A stretch of 64,000 nucleotides of DNA from Sphingomonas crocodyli (GCF_004005865.1 NZ_SACN01000001.1:1364001-1428000); one strand, 5' to 3'; positions 48,962-58,588 are shown, numbered from the stretch's first letter. Notes: generated by a model from the letters alone, not told the origin. Made by a program: numbers and translations.

Positions 48962-50293
48962 TCATGCAACGTCGACCGAGCTCGCAATCGACTTGCGGAA
49001 GGCTTCGTAGAAGCGCGCTGTCGTGGCGACGTTCGATGGAGCATCAAAGAGCGCTGCCGTCGTGGCAGCCTGCAATTCTGGGGCTGTTAGGCGCGCATAT
49101 TTTTCATGCAGTGCGGTCTCGCTCAGTCCGCTTGGCGCCAGATCACGCATGTCGCCGGTGGACGTCGTTTCACGCAGGTGTCGACCATCGCGTAGGCGCA
49201 GCTCGACGCTGCGATCTTCAGACAATTCAAACCGGAACAGGTCTCGATGCCTAAACACAGCATCATCGTCCCCATATTCTACCCAGCGAGGGCCCGGTTC
49301 GATGCCGCTCTGGAGAAGGCTGAATGCGGCCGGTAGGCTGAACGCTGTATCCGTGGGGGCCTGAATGTTCGGATTGCAGAATTTCTCGACGTCCTTGGGG
49401 CCGCGAACAACGATCTCAGCCACCTCGTCATTGGCATCTGAGGCTTTGAGCAACGCGTCGAACGCCTTCAAATAGGCTTGGAGGTGCCAGCAGGCGGGGT
49501 AGGCTTTAAACCCCACACGAAGAACGGCGGGGCGTTCAAACAGGCTTGGGTCGAGGTCGAAGCGATCCGAGCCCACCATCCGCCACATGCCATTGTCGCC
49601 CTCGAGGGCATTGGTGACGCCCGTCTTCCCTTTGAGCGCTAGTTCGGATGCCAGAACGGCACCGGCCCCCATCCAACCCAGATTATTTTTGAGCGACGGG
49701 ACCGGACGCTCATACCATTTAGCGGTGTAGGGAATGACCGAATGGGCAACAGCTAGGCCAAGGGTGTTTTTGAGGATGTCGTCGCCGACACCGAGTGCGA
49801 CACTGATGCCGACGCTTGCCGCTACTGTGTCCCACGCACCAACCCCACGCACCAGAGCTGCCCGCTGTGCCGTGGGTGCACTTGCCATTCCAAGGAGCCA
49901 TTCGGTTTGATAGCCTGCGGCAATTCCGCGCAGCAGCTGATCGATGGACAATTGCCGCTTGGCCGCGACCGCTAGAACGGCGCCGACGATTGCGGCACCT
50001 GGATGCCCTGAGCCCAGCGTATCGTCATAGTCCAAAAGATTGGCTGCAGAGCCATAGAGATAGGCCATGACAAAGGCCGAGGGATCACTTTGCGAAGCCG
50101 CGATGTTGAACAGTTGATCTGCGACGTGCGCGATAGGCGCGAAATGGTTGAGCGAGCGCCCGGCTGAATAGCAGGCGAGGCTGTCGAGCAAGCAGAGGCT
50201 TGCCCGATGCGATATGTCGGGCGCCCAGTCGCCAAATCGGAACTGCTCGATATTCGAGATCAGTTGATCGATTACGGTTTTTTCGTCTGGCAT
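48962..50293 (-). CDS. MmgE/PrpD family protein
   Basis: Encodes 443 residues: LLDSLACYSAGR, the DYDDTLGSGHPGAAIVGAVLA signature near residue 90, GYQTEW, AHSVIPYTAKWYERP and KAYPACWHLQA mid-protein. The family includes 2-methylcitrate dehydratase PrpD and cis-aconitate decarboxylase. No other methylcitrate gene is here, so a dehydratase or decarboxylase for an unknown carboxylic acid is more likely. It precedes the RraA-like gene by 69 bases. Confidence 0.88.
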   Translation of the reverse strand: MPDEKTVIDQLISNIEQFRFGDWAPDISHRASLCLLDSLACYSAGRSLNHFAPIAHVADQLFNIAASQSDPSAFVMAYLYGSAANLLDYDDTLGSGHPGAAIVGAVLAVAAKRQLSIDQLLRGIAAGYQTEWLLGMASAPTAQRAALVRGVGAWDTVAASVGISVALGVGDDILKNTLGLAVAHSVIPYTAKWYERPVPSLKNNLGWMGAGAVLASELALKGKTGVTNALEGDNGMWRMVGSDRFDLDPSLFERPAVLRVGFKAYPACWHLQAYLKAFDALLKASDANDEVAEIVVRGPKDVEKFCNPNIQAPTDTAFSLPAAFSLLQSGIEPGPRWVEYGDDDAVFRHRDLFRFELSEDRSVELRLRDGRHLRETTSTGDMRDLAPSGLSETALHEKYARLTAPELQAATTAALFDAPSNVATTARFYEAFRKSIASSVDVA

Positions 50294-50388
50294 GGCCGAG
50301 TTTCCAATCGTCTCTATCGTGTCGTTGGCCAGCCGACCTGCGGTGCGGCCGTAAAATGAGCGGCTTTTGGCAGCTGAATGAGCATGGG

Positions 50389-51099
50389 CTAGCGCTCGAC
50401 TTCTTGAAGAAGGAGGTTCGCCAGTTCCTCAGGCGCATCGATCATCACATCGTGGCCACAGTCGAGCGCCACGACCCGCCATTGCGGATCCTGCTTGATG
50501 CGGTCGTAGGTTTCTCCGACGGCTGGTGACGCATAGCGTTCAGCACGCACATAGGTGCGATGCGCAACGAGCGCTTCCCGGCCGCTTAGGCGCAACCTCT
50601 CGATGAAGCAGGCAATAGGGTGGGGGGTACAATTCTGATCGACCCACTCGGCATCGTCTGGATTAACGCCGAAAGCTTGGGCGCTTAATGATGGGACGAG
50701 CCATCCCGTTTCACCGGCGGCCGCCAAGGCCGCGAGCGTTGCCTGCTCACCGCGCAGCTCGAAGAGCGATTTGCCATCGGTGGGGACCGCTGCATCGAGA
50801 TAGAAAAGCGTCTTTATCCGTTCGGCGATCCGGTCCGCGACGCCCGTTATCACCATGCCAGCATAACTATGACCGCATAGGATGACGTCATTGAGATCCT
50901 CGCCCGTGATGACGTCTACGACATCGTCGATATGGGTCGACAGGTTCACCATTGGGGTCGCTAAGTGGGCGCGCTCGGCAAGCCCGGTTAAGGTGGGGGC
51001 ATAGACTGTGTGCCCGAAGGCGATGAGCCGTTCGCTCACCCTCGAATAACACCAACCGCCGTGAAAAGCGCCGTGAACAAGAACAAAAGTCGCCATCAT
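50389..51099 (-). CDS. Alpha/beta hydrolase (esterase/hydroxynitrile-lyase-like)
   Basis: Encodes 236 residues: FVLVHGAFHGGWCY oxyanion region, nucleophile Ser78 in CGHSYAG and late histidine in DCGHDVMIDAP. This short form resembles the plant salicylate/methyl-ester esterase and hydroxynitrile lyase group found widely in bacteria. It hydrolyses an ester or cleaves a C-C bond in the cytoplasm. It starts 97 bases after the receptor 4 stop on the same strand, and its gene is followed after 95 bases by the MmgE/PrpD gene. Confidence 0.88.
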   Translation of the reverse strand: MMATFVLVHGAFHGGWCYSRVSERLIAFGHTVYAPTLTGLAERAHLATPMVNLSTHIDDVVDVITGEDLNDVILCGHSYAGMVITGVADRIAERIKTLFYLDAAVPTDGKSLFELRGEQATLAALAAAGETGWLVPSLSAQAFGVNPDDAEWVDQNCTPHPIACFIERLRLSGREALVAHRTYVRAERYASPAVGETYDRIKQDPQWRVVALDCGHDVMIDAPEELANLLLQEVER

Positions 51100-51155
51100 T
51101 CACCTAAGTCGTTCAATCACCGGAATGGAGCGGGTGATTGCTAGGGCGAAATGAT

Positions 51156-51188
51156 AGTGGGCCCAGCAGGAACACTGCTGAGCCCACT
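51156..51188 (-). terminator. Terminator hairpin of TonB receptor 4
   Basis: Fourteen-base arms (51156-51169 with 51175-51188) with one mismatch and a 5-base loop, 8 bases after the receptor 4 stop. A moderate T-containing tract follows on the minus strand. Confidence 0.65.
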
Positions 51189-51195
51189 ACTCACA

Positions 51196-54018
51196 TTACA
51201 TCTTCACGCGCACACCGAGCAGGAAATTGCGCCCGACGACATCGTAAAGAGCCGGGTTGGTCTGCGTAGGCGTGATGAAAATGAACGGATTGAGCGGGGG
51301 ACGGGCGTTGAACGCGTTGTTGACCTTCCCATAGATCTGCACCTCATGGCTGCCGCGCATTGCGAGCGTATATTGCACGCCGAGGTTGACCAGGGTCTGG
51401 GACGCCACGTCATTCTTGTCGATGCCAAACACAGCATTGTTTTTGCTGTAAGAGCCGCCGCCGATGTAGCGGACTTCAACGTCGGTCGTGAGCGGGCCAT
51501 TGGCGTAGGTAACATGGCCATCTGCGCGCCAATGCGGCAAGCCGACGAGGCCCGACGTTCCCGCAAAGCTCTGCGTACCCACTTCGCCGGCCTGATTATA
51601 GCCTGCGCCTGCCGTCAGGTTGGACACGTAGTTCGCCAAGCCTCTGAACGACAATGTGCCGTTCGAATCCACGCCTAGGCGCGAAAGCGGCAGGATATAG
51701 CTCGCCTCGAAATCGACGCCGCGTGCTGTTTGCTTCGATAGATTGAAGAAGACGTTCGTGACCGACGCAATGTTTCCCGCGCCATCGCGGGCGACAAACG
51801 GGCAGAACGTCGACTGGCCCCTGAAGCAATTGTTGATGATCGTCTGCGAGGGCAGCGTAACGATCGAGTCCTCCACCTTGATATCATAGGCATCGACCGA
51901 AAAACTAAAGCCCGGGATGAAGGTGGGCGTCACCACGACACCATAAGTCAGCGTGTTGGCGCGTTCGGGCTTCAGTGCGCGATTGCCCGTCGTGAACTGC
52001 TGGATGGTGCTCTGAACATTGTTGGCCGGATTGGTGATCGTGGTGAAGCTGAGGAATGCGGCCTGGAAAAGCTCATTGAGATTGGGGGCACGAATATCGC
52101 GCGAGCGCGTGACCCGGAAGCTGATGTCATCACTAACCGCATAGGTCCCGCCGACCTTCCACGCGGTGACGGTACCGCTCGTGCTATAATCCGTCAGCCG
52201 GATTGCCGCATTGAGATCGAGCTCCTTGGCAAAGGGCAGGTCTTTGAGAAGCGGAACCACCGTTTCGGCAAAGGCTTCCTTGACCGAATATTGGCCCTTG
52301 GCCGCCTTGGGGTTGCCCAGCAGGAAACCGCTCGTCTGCGAGATCGTATCGACCGCAGAGTTGAGCGCTTCGCGTCGATATTCGGCGCCAGCGGCCACCG
52401 AAACCGGCCCCGCCCAAGTCGAGAAAGGTTCGCCGCTAATGCTGCCACCAGCCGAGGTCTGGGTCAGCTTGGTCTCAATGAACTGAGTGCCATGAATATA
52501 GTTCAAAGCGGCTTGCGACGCCGAACCCTGTCCGAAGGGATTGAGTGGCACGCACCCATTGTTGGGGCTGGTTAGCGTCGATCGACAGATCGGCTGGCCG
52601 TTCGCGGGATTGATCACAGAGTCGATCGCATTGGCGAGGTTCGCCACGATGACATTGTTCAAGACACGGCCATCCGAATCCGTGCGGCCGGTTTCGGCAT
52701 AAGCGCGCCATTTCCAGCTATCGCCCAAAGACCCCTCGAGGCTGACAATGCCGCGGTCCGTCGTGTTCGCATTATCCGTGGTCAGATAGCCCCAATCCGG
52801 GGAGAAGCGTCCAAAGCCAAAGGATGTGACGTTAGCGGCCGTCATCTGCGCAACGATATTGGAGGGCAGGAAGGCGTTGGTCCGCTGGATCGTCAGGTTG
52901 CCGAGATTGAAGGGGGCAACAAACGGATTGCTCGAGGAAGAACGGCCGTGGCTAACATCGGCCGTCACCGTGACGTCGTCGGTCAGATCATAGCTGACCC
53001 GTCCAAAGAAGCTCAAACGCTTCAAAGGCGGCAGGAGCGGGACGAGCAGGCCTGCATTGATGCCGCCACCGCCGGACATGAAGGTTCCAGAGACAATCGA
53101 GCCATATTGAAACTGGCTGGTTGTGCCGCCAGGCCCGAATTGCGTTCCCCTGAGCGGACCACTGGTGATGAGGCCACCGAGCGTTGCGACCGACAGTTGC
53201 ACATCGGGAAGAAGAAGCTGACGCGGCTGGCCGTTCGTGGGCGTGTAAGCGGGATTGGCCAAGACATTGAAACCGGGGCGCTGCCAGGGGCGGCTTCCCT
53301 GTTTCGAGACACCCCAATTCTTCTCATATTCCAGGGCCGCCATCACATGACCGCGGCCATCGGCGAATGACGTCCCAAAAGCGAACGAAGCCATGATGTC
53401 TTCATTGTCGCCATATTGAGTGATGCCGGCCGAAACATTAGCGCGCAGGCCCTGAAGGTCCTTCTTCAGGACGAAGTTGACTACGCCCGCCACAGCGCCC
53501 GAACCATAAGCCGCCGATGCGCCGCCCGTCACGACATCGACACGGTCGATCAGCGACACTGGGATAAGGTTGGTGTCGATCGTCTCACTATTGGTGGTGG
53601 GCGTAAATCGCGCACCATCGACGAGAACGAGCGTGCGCGTATTGCCCAGGCCTCGCAGGTTGATCTGGTTCGCGCCGGCCGCCTGCGACGCGTTGATCGC
53701 GGTTCCGGTCCGCGTCGAGCCACCCTGGAAAGATGGCAATTGTCCGAGCAGGTCGCCAACATTGGTCACAGCGCTTTGTTCGATGACTGCGGCGCCAAGG
53801 ACGGTGGTGGGGGTCGGAGCCTTATAACCATCGCGGATAATTCGCGACCCGGTCACGACAATGTCTTCGACGACCTCAGGTTGTTCGCTCGGGCTGGTCG
53901 CGGTCCCCCCGGCCACAGACTGCGCGGCCGCCGGCATCGCAGCGAGACCGGCGCTCAGAGCAAGGACGATTGCGGTCACGCTCGAGCGTCGACCCAGCTG
54001 TGCTTTATAACGAGTCAT
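51196..54018 (-). CDS. TonB-dependent outer-membrane receptor 4
   Basis: Encodes 940 residues from the ATG at 54018 (GGGGGAA just upstream). Signal peptide (VTAIVLALSAGLAAMPAAAQ), TonB-box-like VEDIVVTG, GYKAPTPTTVLG plug start, AAYGSGAVAGVVNFVLK, barrel ending GVRVKM. It shares the CRSTLTSPNNGC segment and RDIRAPNLNELFQ with receptors 2 and 3, so it belongs to the same subfamily, more distant. It lacks their operator and is divergent from its own LysR gene. It should import the substrate of the RraA/PrpD/hydrolase module. Confidence 0.93.
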   Translation of the reverse strand: MTRYKAQLGRRSSVTAIVLALSAGLAAMPAAAQSVAGGTATSPSEQPEVVEDIVVTGSRIIRDGYKAPTPTTVLGAAVIEQSAVTNVGDLLGQLPSFQGGSTRTGTAINASQAAGANQINLRGLGNTRTLVLVDGARFTPTTNSETIDTNLIPVSLIDRVDVVTGGASAAYGSGAVAGVVNFVLKKDLQGLRANVSAGITQYGDNEDIMASFAFGTSFADGRGHVMAALEYEKNWGVSKQGSRPWQRPGFNVLANPAYTPTNGQPRQLLLPDVQLSVATLGGLITSGPLRGTQFGPGGTTSQFQYGSIVSGTFMSGGGGINAGLLVPLLPPLKRLSFFGRVSYDLTDDVTVTADVSHGRSSSSNPFVAPFNLGNLTIQRTNAFLPSNIVAQMTAANVTSFGFGRFSPDWGYLTTDNANTTDRGIVSLEGSLGDSWKWRAYAETGRTDSDGRVLNNVIVANLANAIDSVINPANGQPICRSTLTSPNNGCVPLNPFGQGSASQAALNYIHGTQFIETKLTQTSAGGSISGEPFSTWAGPVSVAAGAEYRREALNSAVDTISQTSGFLLGNPKAAKGQYSVKEAFAETVVPLLKDLPFAKELDLNAAIRLTDYSTSGTVTAWKVGGTYAVSDDISFRVTRSRDIRAPNLNELFQAAFLSFTTITNPANNVQSTIQQFTTGNRALKPERANTLTYGVVVTPTFIPGFSFSVDAYDIKVEDSIVTLPSQTIINNCFRGQSTFCPFVARDGAGNIASVTNVFFNLSKQTARGVDFEASYILPLSRLGVDSNGTLSFRGLANYVSNLTAGAGYNQAGEVGTQSFAGTSGLVGLPHWRADGHVTYANGPLTTDVEVRYIGGGSYSKNNAVFGIDKNDVASQTLVNLGVQYTLAMRGSHEVQIYGKVNNAFNARPPLNPFIFITPTQTNPALYDVVGRNFLLGVRVKM

Positions 54019-54146
54019 GGTTCCCCCCATCGCATTTGTTACGACACGATGACGAGGCTCTGCTCGATCAAAATTATAATCAAGAATGAAAGATTTACAT
54101 GAAAAATCAAATTATCTTATAGTCTGGCGCGAGGGAGCTCGCCGGC
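54019..54146. promoter_or_regulatory. Divergent promoter region of receptor 4 and LysR4
   Basis: A 128-base intergenic stretch whose 54068-54120 part is much richer in A and T than its surroundings and holds several T-N11-A candidates. No copy of the CATAACC-N5-GAATA operator occurs, so this receptor is outside the region 1 regulon. Confidence 0.5.
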
Positions 54147-55091
54147 ATGAATGTAAGTTTCTTAGAGACCTTTTATTGGGTCGCGACGCTGCGCAATTTC
54201 TCAGAAGCGGCTAAGCGGCTCCGCGTCAGCCAGCCGGTCGTTTCCATGCGAATGGCGGCTCTCCAACGAGAGCTCGGTACAGAACTCTATCGTGGCAGCG
54301 GCAAGACCTTTGAGCTCACCAATGCAGGGCGTCGGGTTTTCGCCAAATGCGAAGCGATCGTTATCCTTTCCAAGGAACTGCAGGAGGAGGCACGTGATGC
54401 TGCTTCTGCTGCAACCACCGGCTATGTCGGCGTTACCGAAGTCATCGCGATGTCGTGGTTGCCTGAGTTCCTCCAGAATTTGAGAGCCCACACATCCCTC
54501 AATATCGGTATTCGAACGGGCTCACTGACCGAGCTTATGGCCGCGCTCCATAATGGCGACATCGACGTCGCATTGGTTTTGCAGCCTGTTACCGACCCAG
54601 AGCTCGTGAGCGATCACATTTGCGATTTTGGGGTTAAGTGGTTGGGGTCACCAGCGATTTTACCGCCAAGCGGGGCGATGAACATATCCGATCTCACCCG
54701 CCTGCCGATCATTCGGTCGCCCCGAAACAGCTATCGCTACGAAAAGATGCTCGAATATTTTCGCTGGCACGACATCGCCGGCGCGGAAGCTTTTCAACCA
54801 CGCTGGATCGACGTTGGTTTGGGGATGGCTGCCTGCGCACATTTGGCCAGTCGCGGGGTGGGGGTCACCGCACTTCCAGTTGCGGTTGCGGCGAGCCTTT
54901 TGGTCGATGGCCGGCTTGCGATCTGCGACATCGCTCAGGAGTTTTTGCCGTGGCAGATCGCAGCTGTTCGCAAGCGTAACGCCAATCCCTACGTGGTTGG
55001 GCCATGCATCGATAGCGCTCGACAAGCGGCCATCGCATTTGAGCAAACCGGGGAGAATGGGCAGCATTTTCGCGCGGTTCAAATTCATTGA
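54147..55091 (+). CDS. LysR family transcription regulator 4
   Basis: Encodes 314 residues: FLETFYWVATLRNFSEAAKRLRVSQPVVSMRMAALQRELG winged helix, then an effector domain. The FYWVATLRNFS start differs from regulators 1-3. It is divergent from receptor 4 with a shared 128-base promoter region and is its likely regulator. It is followed by the TauD-type dioxygenase gene on the same strand after 85 bases. Confidence 0.93.
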   Translation: MNVSFLETFYWVATLRNFSEAAKRLRVSQPVVSMRMAALQRELGTELYRGSGKTFELTNAGRRVFAKCEAIVILSKELQEEARDAASAATTGYVGVTEVIAMSWLPEFLQNLRAHTSLNIGIRTGSLTELMAALHNGDIDVALVLQPVTDPELVSDHICDFGVKWLGSPAILPPSGAMNISDLTRLPIIRSPRNSYRYEKMLEYFRWHDIAGAEAFQPRWIDVGLGMAACAHLASRGVGVTALPVAVAASLLVDGRLAICDIAQEFLPWQIAAVRKRNANPYVVGPCIDSARQAAIAFEQTGENGQHFRAVQIH

Positions 55092-55176
55092 CACAGCTTA
55101 TTAAATCGTCTGACTAATAATTTATCTGACTTGAACAGCTGTGGCACTGTCGACTTTTCCGAGACAGGAGATCGTC

Positions 55177-56088
55177 ATGAACAGATCCGCCACCGCCACG
55201 CAGTTCCCCCGTGTCGAAACGTCGATCCAAATCACCCCTCTCAGCACAGGTTTTGGCGCTGACATTGAGGGCTTCGACTTCGAGCGTCTCGATCAGCATG
55301 ACGTTGCTCAAGTTAGGCAGGCGTGGCTAGATCACGGTGTCGTGCGCTTTCGCGGATATGATTTCACCGACGAGCAGCATGTGCGGTTCACGGCCATGCT
55401 CGGCGATTTCGTCAAGCATCCGCGTCAGCTCAAGGGCGAGGAAGGTGCGCACGGCAAATATGAAGAGATCTTGGTGATCAGCAACGCTGAGGTTGACGGC
55501 AAAGTTGCAGGCACGATGGGCAATGATGAAGCCGATTGGCACACCGACACTTGGTTTTACGAGCAGCCGCCTGCCGCTGCTCTGCTGCACGCGATCCAGC
55601 TGCCGCCAGAAGGTGGTGATACCTTCTTTGCGGATATGTACGGGATTTATGATCAGCTCCCCGCCAGCATTCGCCGGATTCTCGAGGGGCGCCTGATCCA
55701 ATTTACGACGGTGTTCGACGGATCCGGCCGGGTGCGGGCTGGCCATACGGCGCCGGACACCGACGATGTCCGTTTGTGGGCGCATGTGCGGCACCCGATG
55801 GTGCGTACGCATGGCGATAGTGGTCGCAATTGCCTTTATCTGGGCCTGCCAAGCGCAAGCACCTGGATCGTGGGCCTCCCTCTGGACGAGAGCGCTTCGC
55901 TCCTAGACGAGCTCTTTGGTTATGTCCGCCAACCCCAATATCAGTTCAAACAGGTCTGGCAGGATGGGGATATGGTCATGTGGGATAACCGATGCACCAT
56001 GCACCGTAGAGACGGCTGGGATGCGCGACATACGCGCATAATGCATCGCACGACGACGCTCGGTGAGCGTCCTTTCTATCGGTGTTGA
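55177..56088 (+). CDS. TauD/TfdA family 2-oxoglutarate-dependent dioxygenase
   Basis: Encodes 303 residues from the ATG at 55177 (AGGAG 7 bases upstream). Iron ligands His122 and Asp124 (WHTDTWF) and the distal His276 (WDNRCTMHRRDGWD), with arginines near 287-291 for 2-oxoglutarate, are all present. Such enzymes hydroxylate taurine, aryloxy acids, alkyl sulfates and others next to a heteroatom, releasing the side group. Its end overlaps the next LysR gene. Substrate unknown; it may feed the receptor 4 module. Confidence 0.9.
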   Translation: MNRSATATQFPRVETSIQITPLSTGFGADIEGFDFERLDQHDVAQVRQAWLDHGVVRFRGYDFTDEQHVRFTAMLGDFVKHPRQLKGEEGAHGKYEEILVISNAEVDGKVAGTMGNDEADWHTDTWFYEQPPAAALLHAIQLPPEGGDTFFADMYGIYDQLPASIRRILEGRLIQFTTVFDGSGRVRAGHTAPDTDDVRLWAHVRHPMVRTHGDSGRNCLYLGLPSASTWIVGLPLDESASLLDELFGYVRQPQYQFKQVWQDGDMVMWDNRCTMHRRDGWDARHTRIMHRTTTLGERPFYRC

Positions 56089-56992
56089 TGCTTTGACGGC
56101 CACGCGCCCGCCCGAAATACGACAGCTCCAAGCGCTCACAACATTAGCGCAGGAGTTGCACTTTGGGCGGGCCGCGCAGCGGCTCGGCATGACCCAGCCG
56201 GCCTTGAGCCAATTGATCCGAGATATGGAAGCTCGGCTCGGGTTTCGATTGGTCGAACGAACAACCCGCAAAGTTTTGCTAACGGGACCCGGACGAGCTT
56301 TTTTGGCTGATTCCGAGGCGATTCTCATCAAGCTGGAACGTGCGATCGACTCTGCGCGTGCCGCAGCGGGGCAGGCCGCAAACACGATACGAATCGGCGC
56401 TATTCTTCCAACAGCCTTTGAGTTTTTGCCCGCCGTTTTGAGCGAGTTCAGGCGGCGATATCCGACGGCCGCGATCCACATAGAAACAAGGGAAAGCGCT
56501 CAGCTCGTTACCGCCGTGGAAACGGGTGCTTTGAACGTCGCCTTGCTGCGTCCGCCGCGCAACGGTGGGGCATTGCGTCTCGAGACTCTACGCCGCGAGG
56601 CATTTGTGGCCGCGATGCGCGTCGACCATCCGCTTGCGCGGGTCGAGCTGTTACAGCTGCGCGACTTAAGGCCGCAAAAGATTGTCAGGATATCGCGGGG
56701 CGATCTGCGTGACGCCTTTGGAGAGGTTGATGCCCAGCTTGAGCGAGCGCGATTGGATCTTGCCTCTAGCCAAGCCGCCGACGCAACTTTGACCGCGCTA
56801 GCGCGGGTCAGCGCAGGGGATGGGATCTCTTTCGTTCCAGCATGGGCGGCAAGTCTTCCCTGGAAAGACGTCTGCTTTCGTCAGGTTCAGGATCTAACGG
56901 CGACGATCGACCTCGCGATCGCCTGGGATGCTTCGAGCGTCCCAGAGATCGTGCAGCATTTCATCGACGTAGCTCGCCGCATAGCAAGGTGA
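56063..56992 (+). CDS. LysR family transcription regulator 5
   Basis: Encodes up to 309 residues from a GTG at 56063 that overlaps the TauD-type gene; a TTG at 56093 is an alternative. Helix-turn-helix LHFGRAAQRLGMTQPALSQLIRDMEARLG, VERTTRKVLLTGPGRAFL, then the effector domain. It resembles the BenM/CatR-like group in its start (IRQLQALTTLAQELHFGRAA). It is convergent to paaE. Its target is probably the TauD-type gene or an operon outside the window. Confidence 0.9.
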   Translation: MSVLSIGVDALTATRPPEIRQLQALTTLAQELHFGRAAQRLGMTQPALSQLIRDMEARLGFRLVERTTRKVLLTGPGRAFLADSEAILIKLERAIDSARAAAGQAANTIRIGAILPTAFEFLPAVLSEFRRRYPTAAIHIETRESAQLVTAVETGALNVALLRPPRNGGALRLETLRREAFVAAMRVDHPLARVELLQLRDLRPQKIVRISRGDLRDAFGEVDAQLERARLDLASSQAADATLTALARVSAGDGISFVPAWAASLPWKDVCFRQVQDLTATIDLAIAWDASSVPEIVQHFIDVARRIAR

Positions 56993-57011
56993 TGGCCTCG
57001 CCTGGCGGTGA

Positions 57012-58085
57012 CTAAGCGTCATAGTCGAGCATAACCCCTTCGCCCAGCGGAACGGCCTGGCAGGTCAAGACATAACCCTGCGCAACCTCATCTGCGCTCA
57101 GACCATAATTGGTCTTCATTCGGACCTCGCCTGCGACCAGTTTGGCCCGGCAGGTTGCGCAGACCCCTGCTTTACAGGCGAAGGGAGCCGCGAGCCCTGC
57201 TTCGCGGGCACTTTCCAAAATGCTGCCCTTATCGGCATGGAACTCAACCAGGCGTCGACGGCCATCGATGGTGATCTGCATTCGCAGTCCTTCGGCACGT
57301 TCCGCGGCGGCGCGTTCAGCCTGCTCTTGCGCTGCATCAGGACGATCCGCGGTAAAGCGCTCGACCAAGACCTGGCCTTGCGGCACTCCGGCTTCGAGCA
57401 TCGCGCTTTCAGCGGCATCCATCATAGCTGTTGGGCCGCAAATGAAGGCCACGTCGACGGCTTTGGGATCTACCAGCGACGATAATGTCTCGGCAATGCG
57501 TCGCGCGTCGAGGCGGCCATTGAACAACTCAACATCATCGGCTTCGGCCGTGAGGAAATGATAGACCTGAAGCCGGCCGAGGTAGCGATCCTTAAGTGCG
57601 GCCAACTCTTCCAGGAACATGATCGAGTTCGACGTACGGTTGCCATAGAGCAATGTGAACTGGCTCTGCGGCTCGATGGTCAGGCCCGTTTCGATGAGCG
57701 AAAGGATCGGTGTGATTCCTGAGCCTGCGGCAAAGCACAGATAGGTTCGTGCAATTGCCGGATCGAACTGCCAGGTGAAATGGCCTCTTGGCGGCATGGC
57801 TTCGAGTGTGCCGCCGGGTTTCAGAGCGTCCATTGCCCAGCTCGAGAAAGCACCGCCCGGCAAGCGCTTAATGCCGATCTTGAGGTCTCCACCTGGGGGG
57901 ACGCAAATCGAATAATTGCGACGTATATCTTCCCCACCGATGTCGGCTCGCAAGGTGAGGTGCTGGCCAGGCGTGAAGTCGAACTCGCCGCGGGCGTCAG
58001 CCGCGGGCTCTAACGTCACGGAAATGGCGTCGTCGGTCTCGCGGCGAACGTCGAGGATTTTGAGCGTATGAAAGCCAGCGGACAC
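57012..58085 (-). CDS. paaE: Phenylacetyl-CoA epoxidase reductase subunit
   Basis: Encodes 357 residues from a GTG at 58085 (GAGGA 6 bases upstream). It has an FAD/NAD reductase domain (RNYSICVPP, GSGITPILSLIE, FICGPTAMMD) and a plant-type [2Fe-2S] domain with Cys304, Cys309, Cys312 and Cys342. It passes electrons from NADPH to the PaaAC oxygenase core. Last gene of the paa run, 9 bases after paaD. Confidence 0.95.
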   Translation of the reverse strand: MSAGFHTLKILDVRRETDDAISVTLEPAADARGEFDFTPGQHLTLRADIGGEDIRRNYSICVPPGGDLKIGIKRLPGGAFSSWAMDALKPGGTLEAMPPRGHFTWQFDPAIARTYLCFAAGSGITPILSLIETGLTIEPQSQFTLLYGNRTSNSIMFLEELAALKDRYLGRLQVYHFLTAEADDVELFNGRLDARRIAETLSSLVDPKAVDVAFICGPTAMMDAAESAMLEAGVPQGQVLVERFTADRPDAAQEQAERAAAERAEGLRMQITIDGRRRLVEFHADKGSILESAREAGLAAPFACKAGVCATCRAKLVAGEVRMKTNYGLSADEVAQGYVLTCQAVPLGEGVMLDYDA

Positions 58086-58094
58086 GATATTTCC

Positions 58095-58583
58095 TCAGTG
58101 ACATTTGAAACGGTCAAATGGTTCCAGGCACGTCTGGCAGCGCCACAGCGCCTTGCAGGGTGTGGATCCAAAGCGGCTAACTTCTTGGGTATGATGCGAC
58201 CCACAACGCGGGCAGGTGACGAGATCGTCGCTGCGCAATCTATTGGCGCCACTCCCGCGCGGCGGCGGGGCAATGCCATAATCGAGCAAGCGTGCACGGC
58301 CTCGATCAGATATCCAATCGGTCGACCAAGCCGGCGCGAGAACCGTCTCAATGCCCACATATTGGAAGCCAGCCTCATCGAGCGCGCAGCGGATCGAAGC
58401 CTCGATCGCAAGCGTAGCAGGGCACCCCGTATAAGTCGGGGTCACCAGCACCGTGGGAGGCGTATCGCGTAAGCCCCTCACAATGCCTAGGTCCGTGACT
58501 GAGACCGCGGGGATCTCAGGGTCAGGCACGCTATCGAGCACCGCCATGATGCGGGCCGAGATGGTGGCGTCGATCGCCTGCAT
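58095..58583 (-). CDS. paaD: Phenylacetate pathway Fe-S assembly protein
   Basis: Encodes 162 residues from the ATG at 58583, five bases after the paaC stop. A MIP18/DUF59 domain (LDSVPDPEIPAVSVTDLGIVRG, TYTGCPAT) is followed by a C-terminal cysteine-rich zinc-ribbon-like part (CPRCGSHH, CQTC). It is needed for maturation of the epoxidase, probably its PaaE cluster. Confidence 0.94.
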   Translation of the reverse strand: MQAIDATISARIMAVLDSVPDPEIPAVSVTDLGIVRGLRDTPPTVLVTPTYTGCPATLAIEASIRCALDEAGFQYVGIETVLAPAWSTDWISDRGRARLLDYGIAPPPRGSGANRLRSDDLVTCPRCGSHHTQEVSRFGSTPCKALWRCQTCLEPFDRFKCH

Positions 58584-58588
58584 CGCTC

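Noticed and set aside
54019..54146. Receptor 4 as a member of the shared LysR regulon
   Set aside because: No CATAACC-N5-GAATA site and no spaced CTTTGAC box in its promoter region.
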